A stretch of 64,000 nt of DNA. It comes from Sparassis latifolia (Eukaryota; Basidiomycota; Agaricomycetes; Polyporales; Sparassidaceae). Within the stretch, counting starts at the first letter, position 1, and every line of letters begins with the position of its first letter. The position numbers and the translations under genes are program-made. The notes beneath the pieces were generated by a model. It was not told the DNA's origin and searched no databases. It was given only the letters and a program-made list of their open reading frames with translations. The stretch is from the NCBI GenBank assembly GCA_018466975.1, contig CM031558.1, forward strand, positions 1,612,001-1,676,000, in the 5' to 3' direction. Positions 35,263 through 45,599 of this stretch are shown here, piece by piece.

Positions 35263-36936
35263 TCACTTTATATCCACAGGTAATGTAGTTGTAGAGTCCT
35301 ATCTGTAGCATCACTGATTACCACTTCTTTCTACAAATACACACAGGTTCAGATCTTGGCCAAGGAACTTAGATGTGCTATCATTTACTGGCTCAATAAG
35401 GTGTCTAAAGTGGTTATTCTCAGATATTCAAAGTCTGACAAGTCTGACTGTGGTCTTAATCACAGCGCTACGGCATGGCTGCTGATCTCACCTGAGTGAG
35501 ATTGGAATGACAATGAGTATGCGAGCAGGTACTCTAAAGTGCTGAGCGACAAAATAAATGCCAATAGTGGACATTTCTAAGTTCACCCTTGATTTCCCCA
35601 GGGCGATCAATGTAAACACCAGCCTTATTCTCACTAGTTTTAGACAGCATATGAGGCTTAATGATCACTGCACAGTCAAGCAGTGCTGCTGTTAGCTCCT
35701 CCTAATAATAATTATAGATATTTGCATTTTGGGGCTACCGGTAACCACTTACCTGTCCAGCTTTCTTGACAGCATTTGGAAGGTAGTGCACCAAATACAC
35801 ATCATCAGAACTGATGGCTGAGCGTGGGCAGTCATTTTCTCAAGTCTCAATGTACTTTAGCTTCGACTGTTTGACATTATTCGCAGCATCACAGAAACAG
35901 AAATAATGTACTTTTACTGGGTAAACATCAGACAGATTTTCATAAATACAAGTCAAGCTTACTCATAGTCAAAAGTGACCTGATGGCCATCTTCTCGATC
36001 TCACGATGGAGATTTTTATGCAGTTTTTTCTTTGTCACACCTTCTCCTCGATAACGTCTATGAAACATCAGCATGGCACATATATGAATACAGTGTTGAT
36101 GGTCACATTCGGGGACACTTTTCTGGCTTTCTATTAACCCAGTCAGCAATAGCAGCTACACATATCACATAACATGCTCTCCTCTTCTTCTCTTCATTGG
36201 TCAATTTGCCAAGTCCAAGCATGTCGTCCAGAACACGCTTCTGCAGCTCAGGTGGATGTGGGACATAGGTTCTGGTAAAGGTCAGAATAAAATTGATGTA
36301 TGCTAAAGAGGAACTGACAAGTCAGAATGGGGGTTAGAAAGTGAGTGCTGAACATGGTCATTAGCAATGGCAAGAGCCATGTCCTTGCACTTGGGCTGCA
36401 ATCTACATTTCTATATTAGTGGTTAATTGGTACAAAACATATTGCATAAGAGAAAATATGGGATGAAGAGTGAAAATTACAATGTCAATGAGATAACCAC
36501 ATTTATACATTGCAGTGGACCAGTCCAATGTATCACTAGAGAATGGCTCACTCAATGCTTGGTACCACCAGTCCTCTGCACCAAAGGATGCCGAGGACCC
36601 ACAAGAGACATGGTTATTGATGAAAATATACAAAAGCTTACTTAAGATGAGCTGCACCTCACTACAAGTTGGTCCAGCATAGTGCCAGATAACAACCAGC
36701 CTGAGGCATGGCACTGCCAGTCCTTTGCAACAAAGGATCCTGGGGGCAGAGGACATGACTGTATCCCGAATATCGAAATATGCATTCACGAAAGCAAAAC
36801 TAGCTTTGAATGGGCTCACCTGCATCATCCTGCGTCACTCGGCATGAATTGAGCACCTCAGAAATCTAAAGAAAAGAGTCACCACCTGACTGGTTCGATA
36901 GAGGACATGTCACCAAACCCAAGTTCTACATCATTG
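35263..36936. other. AT-rich, no recognised gene
   Basis: Only short frames. A local near-duplication occurs around 36.55 and 36.70 kb (similar blocks on opposite strands). Nothing nameable. Confidence 0.45.
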
Positions 36937-37901
36937 TCAGTTACTGAGGATAATCTTTAGTGCTAATAAGCATGAAAAAAGAATTAACTTCCTCCCAACT
37001 AAGCAGTCTATATAGATAATCTCAAACTGGAGGATCATTTTTTTTAGATTATCTTAGAAGAATTTTTAAGATAATCCTAAGGATTATCCAAAGGATTATC
37101 TGAGTCTGAAAGATATTTTTCAACTTGCCACCAACTAGTATTGAACCCTCAACCTTGAGAAATGGTCACATGATCATGTGACACCAGACACTTTAGCCAC
37201 TAAACTATATGTGCTTACAAGCTTACACTCATGTGTGATATATATAAGAGATTTTGCTAAAGGGACTTAGGCAAATTCTTTCTACATGAGCACAAATGAG
37301 TGAAACACAAGGCAAAGAATGTTATAGTGGCATTTCATACAGTCTATACTTTGTTTATATTATAACACCTACATATTAATTTTACATATGTTCTCTTACA
37401 GATACTGTTAAAGATTCATTCTCTGAACTTGAAATTAACAATCACAGTCTTTTTGTTGAAGATGAGATAACAATGTGATTGAATTATAAAGTATGTACTA
37501 AAGATATTATTATAAACAAAGCTTTACCTTGTGTTTCACTCAGTTATGCTCATATAGACAGAATTTGCCTAAGTCTCTTTAGCAAAATCTCTTATATATA
37601 TCACACATGAGTGTAAGCTTATAAGCACATATAGTTTAGTGGCTAAAGTGTTTGGTGTCATGTGATCATGTGACCATTTTTCAAGGTTGAAGGTTCAATC
37701 CTGGTTGATGGCAAGTTGAAAAATATCTTTCAGACTCAGATAATCCTTTAGATAATTCTTAGGATTATCTTAAAAATTCTTCTAAGATAATCTAAAAAGA
37801 TGATTCTCCAGCTTGAGATTATCTATATAGACTGCTTAGTTGGGGAGAAGTTAATCCTTTTTATGTGCTTATTAGCACTAAAGATTATTCTCAATAACTG
37901 A
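36937..37901. mobile_element. Foldback element with tRNA-like arms
   Basis: Two arms of about 330 bp (36937-37270 and 37560-37901) are inverted copies, separated by about 290 bp of unique AT-rich sequence. Each arm holds a tRNA-like Pol III promoter pointing outward. On the right arm box A is TAGTGGCTAAAGTG (37637-37650) and box B is GGTTCAATCC (37692-37701). On the left arm the same boxes are on the minus strand (37188-37202 and 37139-37147). An 18-bp palindrome GTCACATGATCATGTGAC lies between the boxes in the left arm. It resembles two SINE-like units in head-to-head orientation. No target duplication was found. Confidence 0.72.
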
Positions 37902-38479
37902 TATCACTGAATGTCAATATAAGTTTCATGCATCTTAGTATAAAGAACAGACAAGAGGAGTTCCGAGAGGGTAATAGAATTGTGATTGATATAGACTAGC
38001 ACATTTCTAATGACTTTTGCTTGGTCTGCAATATCTACAGCAATTATTGCAAATAGTGAAATGTCAACACTGCTTCGACAAACAGTAACTCCAATGCTGC
38101 ATGCCTGATTTAGTTGATTTCCATGTAACCAGAAAACTTGGAAACTCTATTATTACTGCACCTATTTCCCAGCTTCCAGGCAGCGTGGTACCTTATATGA
38201 GTGACTCGCCCGAGTGGTGTTTGTTTGTTTTAATATTTGGTGCCAGCCGCTGTAAAAAGTTAAGGAGGGTTTAAAGTTTCAGAGTATAAATTTGTGTGTG
38301 ACTTTCACGTGATAAGTGATGTGCATGTTCTGGGATGAGGCATCAAATATTCTCTCATATATCACCACCCTCTTAACTTCTACAGTGGTAGGATGGAGCC
38401 TGTGCAGTCCATTCAGTCATGTTAGTGAACTGGACTCTCATTTACCCTGACATTATCATGAACTGGACAGCCAGCTGAT
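37902..38479. other. No recognised feature
   Basis: Moderately AT-rich sequence between the foldback element and the minisatellite. No gene is seen. Confidence 0.45.
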
Positions 38480-38745
38480 GTGGGCCCATCATCATGGTGT
38501 TATTATCCAGTGATGGGCCTACCGCCATACTTCTGAGCAGTGGGCCCATTGCCATAAGTATACTGAGTGATGAGCCCATCATCATATGTGTTGTTCTGAG
38601 CAGTGGGCCCACCGCCATAGGGGTACTTCTAAGTAGTGGGCCCATCCCCATGATGCTATTACTCAGTGATGGGCCCACCACCATAGGAGTACCTCTGAGC
38701 AGTGGACCCACCACCATAGTGTGATTAGTTAGTGATAGGTTCACC
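38480..38745. repeat. Minisatellite with GGGCCCA core
   Basis: About seven degenerate copies of a ~30-40 bp unit built on TGATGGGCCCACCRCCAT. Antisense translation gives a repeated VGPLLRS-type peptide, but the frame has no start context, so it is read as non-coding. Confidence 0.75.
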
Positions 38746-38844
38746 ACCATAGTTTTGGCAGTGTCTGAACTCAGCAAGAAGTCTAATCGCCAACCTGACA
38801 CTTCATCTCTGGTGGAGCTTTTACAACATGAAGCCCTGCCTGAA

Positions 38845-39905
38845 ACTTGTCATAGCTGTTGTATAGAGTGCAGTGCCATCATTTTATGACTTTCTGGTAT
38901 ATGGCGAGCTATGGCTTCACATTCTGGTGATGACTCAAATAGCCCCTGGCTCTCCTTCTTTGGCAAAGTTTGTCACACTTGAAAGACTGTCTGAAACTTG
39001 TGAAAGAGGATTTATAAGTACCATTTTCTGAGTTTCTGTTATATGGTGAGCCATGGCTTCACATGCTGGTAATGGTGAGACACAACTAGTAAAAAACTCA
39101 CCAACCTGACTCTCCTTCTCTCACAAAGTTTGTCAAATGTGAAGGACTGTCTGAAACTTGGAGAAAAGAATTTATGAATACCATTTTATGAGTTTCTGGT
39201 ATATGGTGAGTCATGGCTTCACATTCTGGTGATGGCGAGACTCAACTAGTAAAAAACTCGCCACCCTGGCTCTCCTTCTTTGGCCAAATTTGTCAAACAT
39301 GGAGGACTGTCTAAAACTTGTAGAAGAGGGTTTATAAAGTGAAGTGCCACCATTCTATGAATTCCTGATATATGGCGAGCCATGGCCTCACATTCTGATG
39401 AAGGTGAGGCTCAACCAGTAAAAAACTCGCTAATCTGCTTCTTTGTCTCTGGCAAAGTTCATCAAACATGGAGGACTGTCTAAAACTTGTAGTAAAGGGT
39501 TTATAAAGTGAAGTGCCACCATTGTATGAATTTCTGATATATGGCGAGCCATGGCCTCACATTGCGATGATGACTAGACTCAATTTGCTAGAAAGTTGCC
39601 AATCTGGCTCTCCTTCTTTGGTGAAGTTTGTCAAACTTGAAGGACTGTCTGAAACTTGTAGGAGAGAGTTTATAAATACCATTTTATGAGTTCCTGATAT
39701 ATGGCTAGCTATGGCTTCACATCATGGTGATGACTAGACTTAATCTGATGATTCTTCACCAACCTGATGGTCCTTCTTTGGTAAAGTTCATTCAACTTGG
39801 AGCACTGTCTGAAATTGATAATAGCTGTTGTATAAAGTGAAATGCCATCATGTTATGAGTTCCTGATTGATGGCTAGCCATGGTTTCACATTCTGATGAT
39901 GACTG
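38845..39905. repeat. ~165-bp tandem array, 6-7 units
   Basis: The landmark ATATGGCGAGCCATGGCTTCAC (or close variants) begins at 38901, 39043, 39203, 39372, 39541, 39701 and 39870, giving steps of 142, 160, 169, 169, 160 and 169 bp. Units also share CAAAGTTTGTCAAACTTG and GACTGTCTGAAACTTG. Unit identity is roughly 75-85 % by eye. It abuts LTR-like copy B directly. Confidence 0.85.
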
Positions 39906-39925
39906 GACTCAAAAAAGCTAAACAA

Positions 39926-40850
39926 TAATATGCTCCCAGACCTCCTGGCCTCTGAAATCGCATTTTTCAGTGATCTCTCAGACTTCACCACTCTATATCT
40001 TAGTCTCTGAGTTGCATCTGACTCTTTTGCAACACTCTGCAAACTTTTGCGACTTTGCTCGACTTTGCTCGATACCTTACAACTTCTCTCCGAGATTTGA
40101 CATTCTTTTATCACTCATACACCACTCTTGCATCTCCCCTCTGTCAGATACCACTTACTCGTTGTCCTTTGGTCTAGTCTGATACACCCTGGCTGATTTT
40201 CTTTTAAGTCCATACTTCCTCAACATCGCACCACCTCTCTGGTATGTTGCACCAACTCACTGGTTTGTCATGCCAACTTATCGGTGTCGCTTGGCAGTCA
40301 CACCCTCTTGTTTTGCAAATTCCATGTTCTTTTTCATCTGACCTTCCCCCTCAAGACTCCTACCTTCGTGCTGGACTGGAGATGCCATTTGAGTGTTCCA
40401 TGTGGTTCAGGACAAGTAGCATATGTTTTCTTTCACTTTCTCTCTACTTTACCATTCATCTCCATCACCAATGTACATCGTTTACCTCTCCACTCACTTT
40501 ACCTATTTTTCCATTGGTCCTAGACCATTGCGACTCTTTCCGATGTCAGGATCTATCATCTTACATTTCATGACTTCTGCATTTTCTCTTCCTTTTTCCC
40601 CCTCTATAAATACCTGCTGTATCTACATTGATTATCATTGAAGACCAGTAGGAGATTTCCCCCTTCACTTCAGATCACCGAGAAACTGTGTTTACTGTGA
40701 TAGCGATATCGAACTGCGATATACCCCACTGCAACACTGCAATATAGCGAGACTGCATACTGCATTTAAAGACTGCAACTGTGACTGCGATAGCGATAGC
40801 GATAGTGAACTGTGATACTGCGATAGTGACATAGCAACATAGCGATCACT
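39926..40850 (+). repeat. LTR-like repeat, copy B
   Basis: Collinear with 32288-33190 (same orientation). It is followed not by the rest of that repeat but by a non-LTR retroelement fragment, then by the missing part in inverted orientation. Confidence 0.65.
40605..40612 (+). promoter_or_regulatory. TATA box in LTR-like repeat B
   Basis: Same CTATAAATACCTGCTGTAT context as at 32976. Confidence 0.5.
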
Positions 40851-40853
40851 GCA

Positions 40854-41036
40854 CATGAACACATTGAAAATGAGACTATTAGCAAATACTGGTCTAACCT
40901 CAATAAACCTAGAGTCCCCCGCGACCTCATCTACTCTCTTCTAAAACCTGATTTCAATCCTCCTGCTTATAAGACGTGCTCTGATCGCATGGCAGAGCTA
41001 GCAAAGGACTATCACAACACTCTGCAACTGTTGTAG
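40854..41036 (+). pseudogene. Fragment resembling a fungal LINE ORF2 linker
   Basis: One open frame of 60 codons contains ISKYWSNLNKPRVPRDLI and SDRMAELAKDYHNTLQ. I associate this with the segment between endonuclease and reverse transcriptase of basidiomycete Tad-type LINEs. It is bounded by other repeats and lacks any catalytic motif. The family call is from memory of the pattern. Confidence 0.4.
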
Positions 41037-41139
41037 CTCATACTCCACAGTATATAACTTTGGCCATAAGTTTCAGATGATACTCCAGTGCATACAGACT
41101 TCATTACAGAAGCAGTGCCAGCTGGTTGTTGATATGCGC

Positions 41140-41520
41140 ACACCCAACACAAACACCTAAACTTTACTAAAACAAGAGGGATATGTTGTGTGAGAGAAGG
41201 ATGATGCAACACTGTAAATGATGCAAGTGGGTCCCAGAACCTCCATCAAAGCCTAGGAGGACACAACCTGTAAAAGAACGAGGGCTTGCAATGAATACAC
41301 GAAGTCGAGTGACAATCTACAATGAAGTCACAAAAGTCAGATATGAGGTACTAGAGTTGCAACGAGATGGCCAAACTTATAGGTGAAGATGAACTAAATT
41401 GCAATGGAAAGGAGAAGTATCTGAAATGAAATCGCTATGAGAAAACACAGTATTCACCATCTCAATGAAGTCGCAGTCGGTCTAATGCAAAAGTTAGTGC
41501 AAGACTAATGGGAGCAATCT
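41140..41520 (-). repeat. Inverted tail of the LTR-like repeat
   Basis: Reverse complement matches 33190-33570, including GACCCACTTGCATCATTTAC, which is identical in both. Together with copy B it shows that two copies met in opposite orientation. Confidence 0.65.
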
Positions 41521-41859
41521 TTCCAACTGTCACTGGTGAGTTGGCTACAGATGTCTCTGTGATATAAGCAGTGGTAATAGTAGCTTAATTCATGGCTAAG
41601 GATGATAATGAATAGCATATGAGCTGCAGTGCATGCTGTTTCATGGGTATCACCAAAGGAAAGGGCCTTTACTGGACTGTGGTTGGTGGAAATTTTATGC
41701 GCATACCAGTCGCATTCTCCCCATTTACCATCAGTACAAACTTGATTGACAGAAGATTGTCGAGTAATCGATTAAGCATGATGCCGTGCTTTCAAATGTC
41801 TTCCAGTGTAGAATCAGAAATAGCGACATTCACTTTGGGATATGAGCTCATTCAGCCAA

Positions 41860-42660
41860 TATATACCCAAATGTCCATATAACCGAGGTGGAATATTTTG
41901 TGTAAATTTCCATAGAACTGAGTGTTGGCCAAGAATATAATATAGGATGGAGATATACCGTTGGCCAAGATCAGTAGGCTATATAGGCTGAGTCGCATAT
42001 TTGGGAGTTAGCCAAGGGAGGCACAGTTTAAAGTCTATATAGGTTGTCGGGCATTTTGGGGTCGGCCGCCATTTCTCTATATAGATTGTAGCTGAAATAG
42101 TGCCATTGGCCAAGAGTCATAAAATTCCAATCCTATATAGAGTTTGCAGACAGTTGGGCTTGGTCAAGTGGACCTATATAGAATCTTTATGTAAATGTTC
42201 CACTCGGCCAAGGCACATGAAATTTCGATCCTATATAGCATTTCCTGAAATTTGGCTGTGGCCAAGGGTACCCTATATAGATTTTTGTGGAAATAATGCC
42301 TGCAGCCAAGGGTCAAGAAATTTGCATTCTATATAGGATTGTCTGAAATTTGGCCTCAGCTACAGATATCCTATATAGTTCTTGTGGAAATGGTGGCCTC
42401 GGTCAGGAGTCATCAAATTTCAACCTATATAGAGAGATCTGAATTTTGGCCTTGGCTGAATATACACTATATAGTTCTTGCGGAAATGTTGGCCTTGGCC
42501 GAAGATAGGAGAATTTCTATTCTATATAGGGTCTTCTAAACTATGGCATTGGTTGAGGATGCCCTATATAGGGTTTTTGAAAATAATTGTCTCAGCTGAG
42601 ACTCTTGAAATTTGTATCCTGTATAGGATTCTCCTTTGACTTCGGCCAAGTAGCATCTTT
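41860..42660. repeat. 98-bp satellite with paired CTATATAG boxes
   Basis: The 8-bp palindrome CTATATAG starts at 41979, 42035, 42077, 42133, 42174, 42231, 42273, 42329, 42371, 42425, 42467, 42522 and 42564, with a variant at 42620. Steps alternate 56, 42, 56, 41, 57, 42, 56, 42, 54, 42, 55, 42, 56. The unit is therefore 97-98 bp with two boxes, 7-8 copies. Blocks such as GAAATTTGGC and GGCCAAGG recur between boxes, while other positions are diverged, so the box spacing is kept better than the rest. Confidence 0.9.
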
Positions 42661-43744
42661 TATTTGTTTTGATCAGAAAGGGCAAAATTCTCTTCACACA
42701 TAGGAGTTTTAAAGCTAGGGCCTTCACCAAGCGTATATGTACAGGTTTCATCACATGTGATGCCATCAGCTATAATGAGCCAGGTCAGACCACCTTCAGG
42801 GTTTGTGTAGTAGTAGTTGGGCAGTCCTTTGCTGTCACATTCTGAGACCAATATCCTTCATATCAAATGACTTGTGGGGAGTGGGTCATTGCTTTACATG
42901 GCAGGAACGATTCCTGAGGTTCTGTGTTCCTGCCTTTCTCTCATCATCTAATTGTTCTCACATGCATTAATCAATTTGTATTACTCCTTAGTAGTTGATT
43001 ACTTGTGAAGAGTGGTCCATTGCATTGCATAGCATGTTGTATTTTTATTCAGTATCTATTTAAAGGTTTCATCATTTGTATTCACTCAAAACAGTTACTT
43101 TAGGCAAAAATCTACTAACATTTGATGCTATACTAATAAGTGTAAAGAACTCCAGTCTTTCTTGTTAGCGTATTATTTTTTGAAGCTCTGAAACTCTGTT
43201 TTTATTTCAACTAGATTTATGTAAAAATTCATTTTACACAGATACTAAAAAGAAATAAAGTATTAGAATCACTTATAATATTATTTAGATACTCCAGGTA
43301 TTATTAACAACTGCATTACAATGTTTTAGTATGCTATTTGTCTAATATTTCACTTAGAAATATTTAGTAACAGTTTTATAATAGTCCAGCATGTCATCTA
43401 TATGTCTATATAAAAAAGTTACAAGAAAATGCTAGTGCTTTTTAACTAAAAGCATTAAAACAGTCTGTAATATTATTCAACAACTGGTATATTGCTTAGT
43501 AATATATAATAAGCTTCTAATAATATTATACTCTTGACTTACTTATAAGATGTCATATGATTGTAGTTTATAAAAATCTTATAATAGTATATAAGAGTGT
43601 GCAACACACTTTATAACAATAATATGTTATATTATCACATGAGTATTATATGTTTGCTATGTCACCTACCAACCTTATACCTACCATTTAATATTAGTTG
43701 ATAATCTAGTATAATGTAAATAATAATTTATTTGTTGCTGTCTG
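42661..43744. other. AT-rich, no recognised gene
   Basis: Very AT-rich with many short direct repeats of ATATTATA type. No coding frame or structured repeat is clear. Confidence 0.5.
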
Positions 43745-44285
43745 ATAATAGTCTAACATCTTGCTAAGTATCTCAGAGTAGGATTATCTAAAAAATGGCT
43801 TTAAAATAATATCACTCTGTTCTTTTATCAAAACTATATAAGAATGTTACTAAAAATTGTTAGTACACCTCTCCTAAAAATAACCTTCAAAATTACTTTA
43901 AAATGATACTACTATGTTGTGCTGCAAAAAGTACACAAAAACCTTACTAAAAAGTGACTAGTATGCATTCTAAAAGACTCAGTTGAAAAATGGCTTCAAA
44001 ATAACGCTACTATATGAATTTATAAAATCTATATAAAAACATTACTAAAAAGTGATGAGTATGCATTCTAAAAGACTTGGCTGAAAAATGGCTTTAAAGT
44101 GATATTACTATGTTGTTTTGCAAAAAGTATACAAAAACATTACTAAAAAGTAGCTAGGATGCATTTTAAAAGATTCGGCTGAATAATGGCTTCAAAAGGA
44201 TATTACTATGTCATTTTATATAATCTATATAAAAACATGACTAAAAAGTTATTAATATTCATTTTACAAGGATTAAAGAGCCTTA
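43745..44285. repeat. Second ~98-bp tandem array
   Basis: TTACTAAAAA (or TGACTAAAAA) begins at 43847, 43944, 44042, 44140 and 44238, steps of 97-98 bp. Each unit also has ATGCATTCTAAAAGA, AATGGCTTYAAA and TATACAAAAAC. Its sequence is unrelated to the CTATATAG satellite but the period is the same. Confidence 0.85.
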
Positions 44286-45125
44286 CAGTGGTTTACAAAT
44301 TCATCTACTGACTCTTAATACATAAGAATCACTACAAGAAATGATCCTAGAAACTGTTACAAATGCACCTACAAGAATTACTACAAGAAATGTTGACAAC
44401 GTGCCTATATAAACCACTACAAAAAATGACACTAGAAACTGTTACAAATGTGCCTATAAGAATCACTACAAAAAATGACACTGGAAACTGTTACAAATGT
44501 GCCTGTAACAATGTATACAAGAAATTGTTATTGTATTCTCTACTAACTCCTAGTATGTCATTTAATAATGTTTAGTAAGTGTCCTATAATGTCCCACTAT
44601 ATATTGATAAGTTGTGTGGGTTGATAAGGGCCGTACTATTAAATAGTCTACAAAGTCGCCTACTGACTCTTGGTATATTCTCTAGTAACGTTCAGCAAGT
44701 CAACAACACCCTATGACACTGGGTCCTAATATATCCTATAGTATCAGTTTGTAATGAGCTTACAATAGTCAGAAATGTTACCTGGCATCACTTTGTAAGA
44801 ATCTTCAGTAACCTTCAATAGTCTCTAGTAATCTCTTGTAAGTGTCCTAGTGAACATGTTTACAATGACCCTACAATAGTGAGATATGTCATCTAGTGTC
44901 ACTTTGTAAGATGCTTACAATAGCCTACAAAGTGTTGTATTGACCCCTAGTATGTCTAGTAGTGTTTAGGAAGCCTGCTTCAATGCCTCATTATACCATT
45001 TCTTGAATTCTGTTACACTCTCTAGTATTAGTTTGTAAGGCACTACAATATTCTAATATGCCATCTAGTATGGATTTGTAAGGACTTTACAATGTCTTAC
45101 AACACTGTCTAGTTATCTACAAGTC
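44286..45125. repeat. Degenerate short-period repeats
   Basis: A 50-85 bp repeat with AAACTGTTACAAATGTGCCT occurs three times at 44.35-44.51 kb, then loosely repeated CTAGTATG, TTTGTAAG and CTTACAATAG blocks fill the rest. No gene. Confidence 0.6.
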
Positions 45126-45599
45126 TAATGTCATGAAAGGGTCATGCCATAATTTTCCTGGTATTTCTGCGATTTTTCTGCATTTTATTCTGCATGTTTT
45201 GTCTTCAGCCACAAGCATGTTATGGCGGCCGTTATTGGACAAAAATGAAATGTTTGGGTTTGCATCGGCATTCACCGTGCATCATCGAGATTCACGCTCA
45301 TTCATCGCCATTCATAGGTGCGCATAACTCTGCATCATATATCACGCGTGCATTGCTGCTCACAGTTGTGCATTGTGCATGCATGCACAGGTATGCATTC
45401 CTGGGCCGGGTCCGGAAGCATGGAGTAATCAGGATGCACCTTGGTAGACATGCCAATTGGCATGTTCACTGTGTGCATCCTCATTCACATCATGCACTGT
45501 ATGCACTGTATGCATCAAATGCACAGGCTGCATCCATAGTGTGCCAGAGAAGAGAGTACGTTGACGCTTTTGATTTCTACCACTACTGTTGAGTCTAAC
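45126..45599. other. Transition to the accessory gene island
   Basis: Contains runs of TGCATG-like words around 45.25-45.53 kb. AT content falls. No gene was recognised. Confidence 0.45.

Noticed and set aside
37631..37705. A functional tRNA gene
   Set aside because: Box A and box B fit, but the cloverleaf stems and anticodon loop are not convincing and the unit is duplicated in an inverted arm; read as SINE-like.
38442..38801. 119-codon minus-strand frame with repeated VGPLLRS peptides
   Set aside because: It is the antisense of a minisatellite, with no start context or neighbouring exons.
38480..44285. CRISPR-like arrays
   Set aside because: The repeats are long, degenerate, contiguous and without unique spacers; they are eukaryotic satellites.
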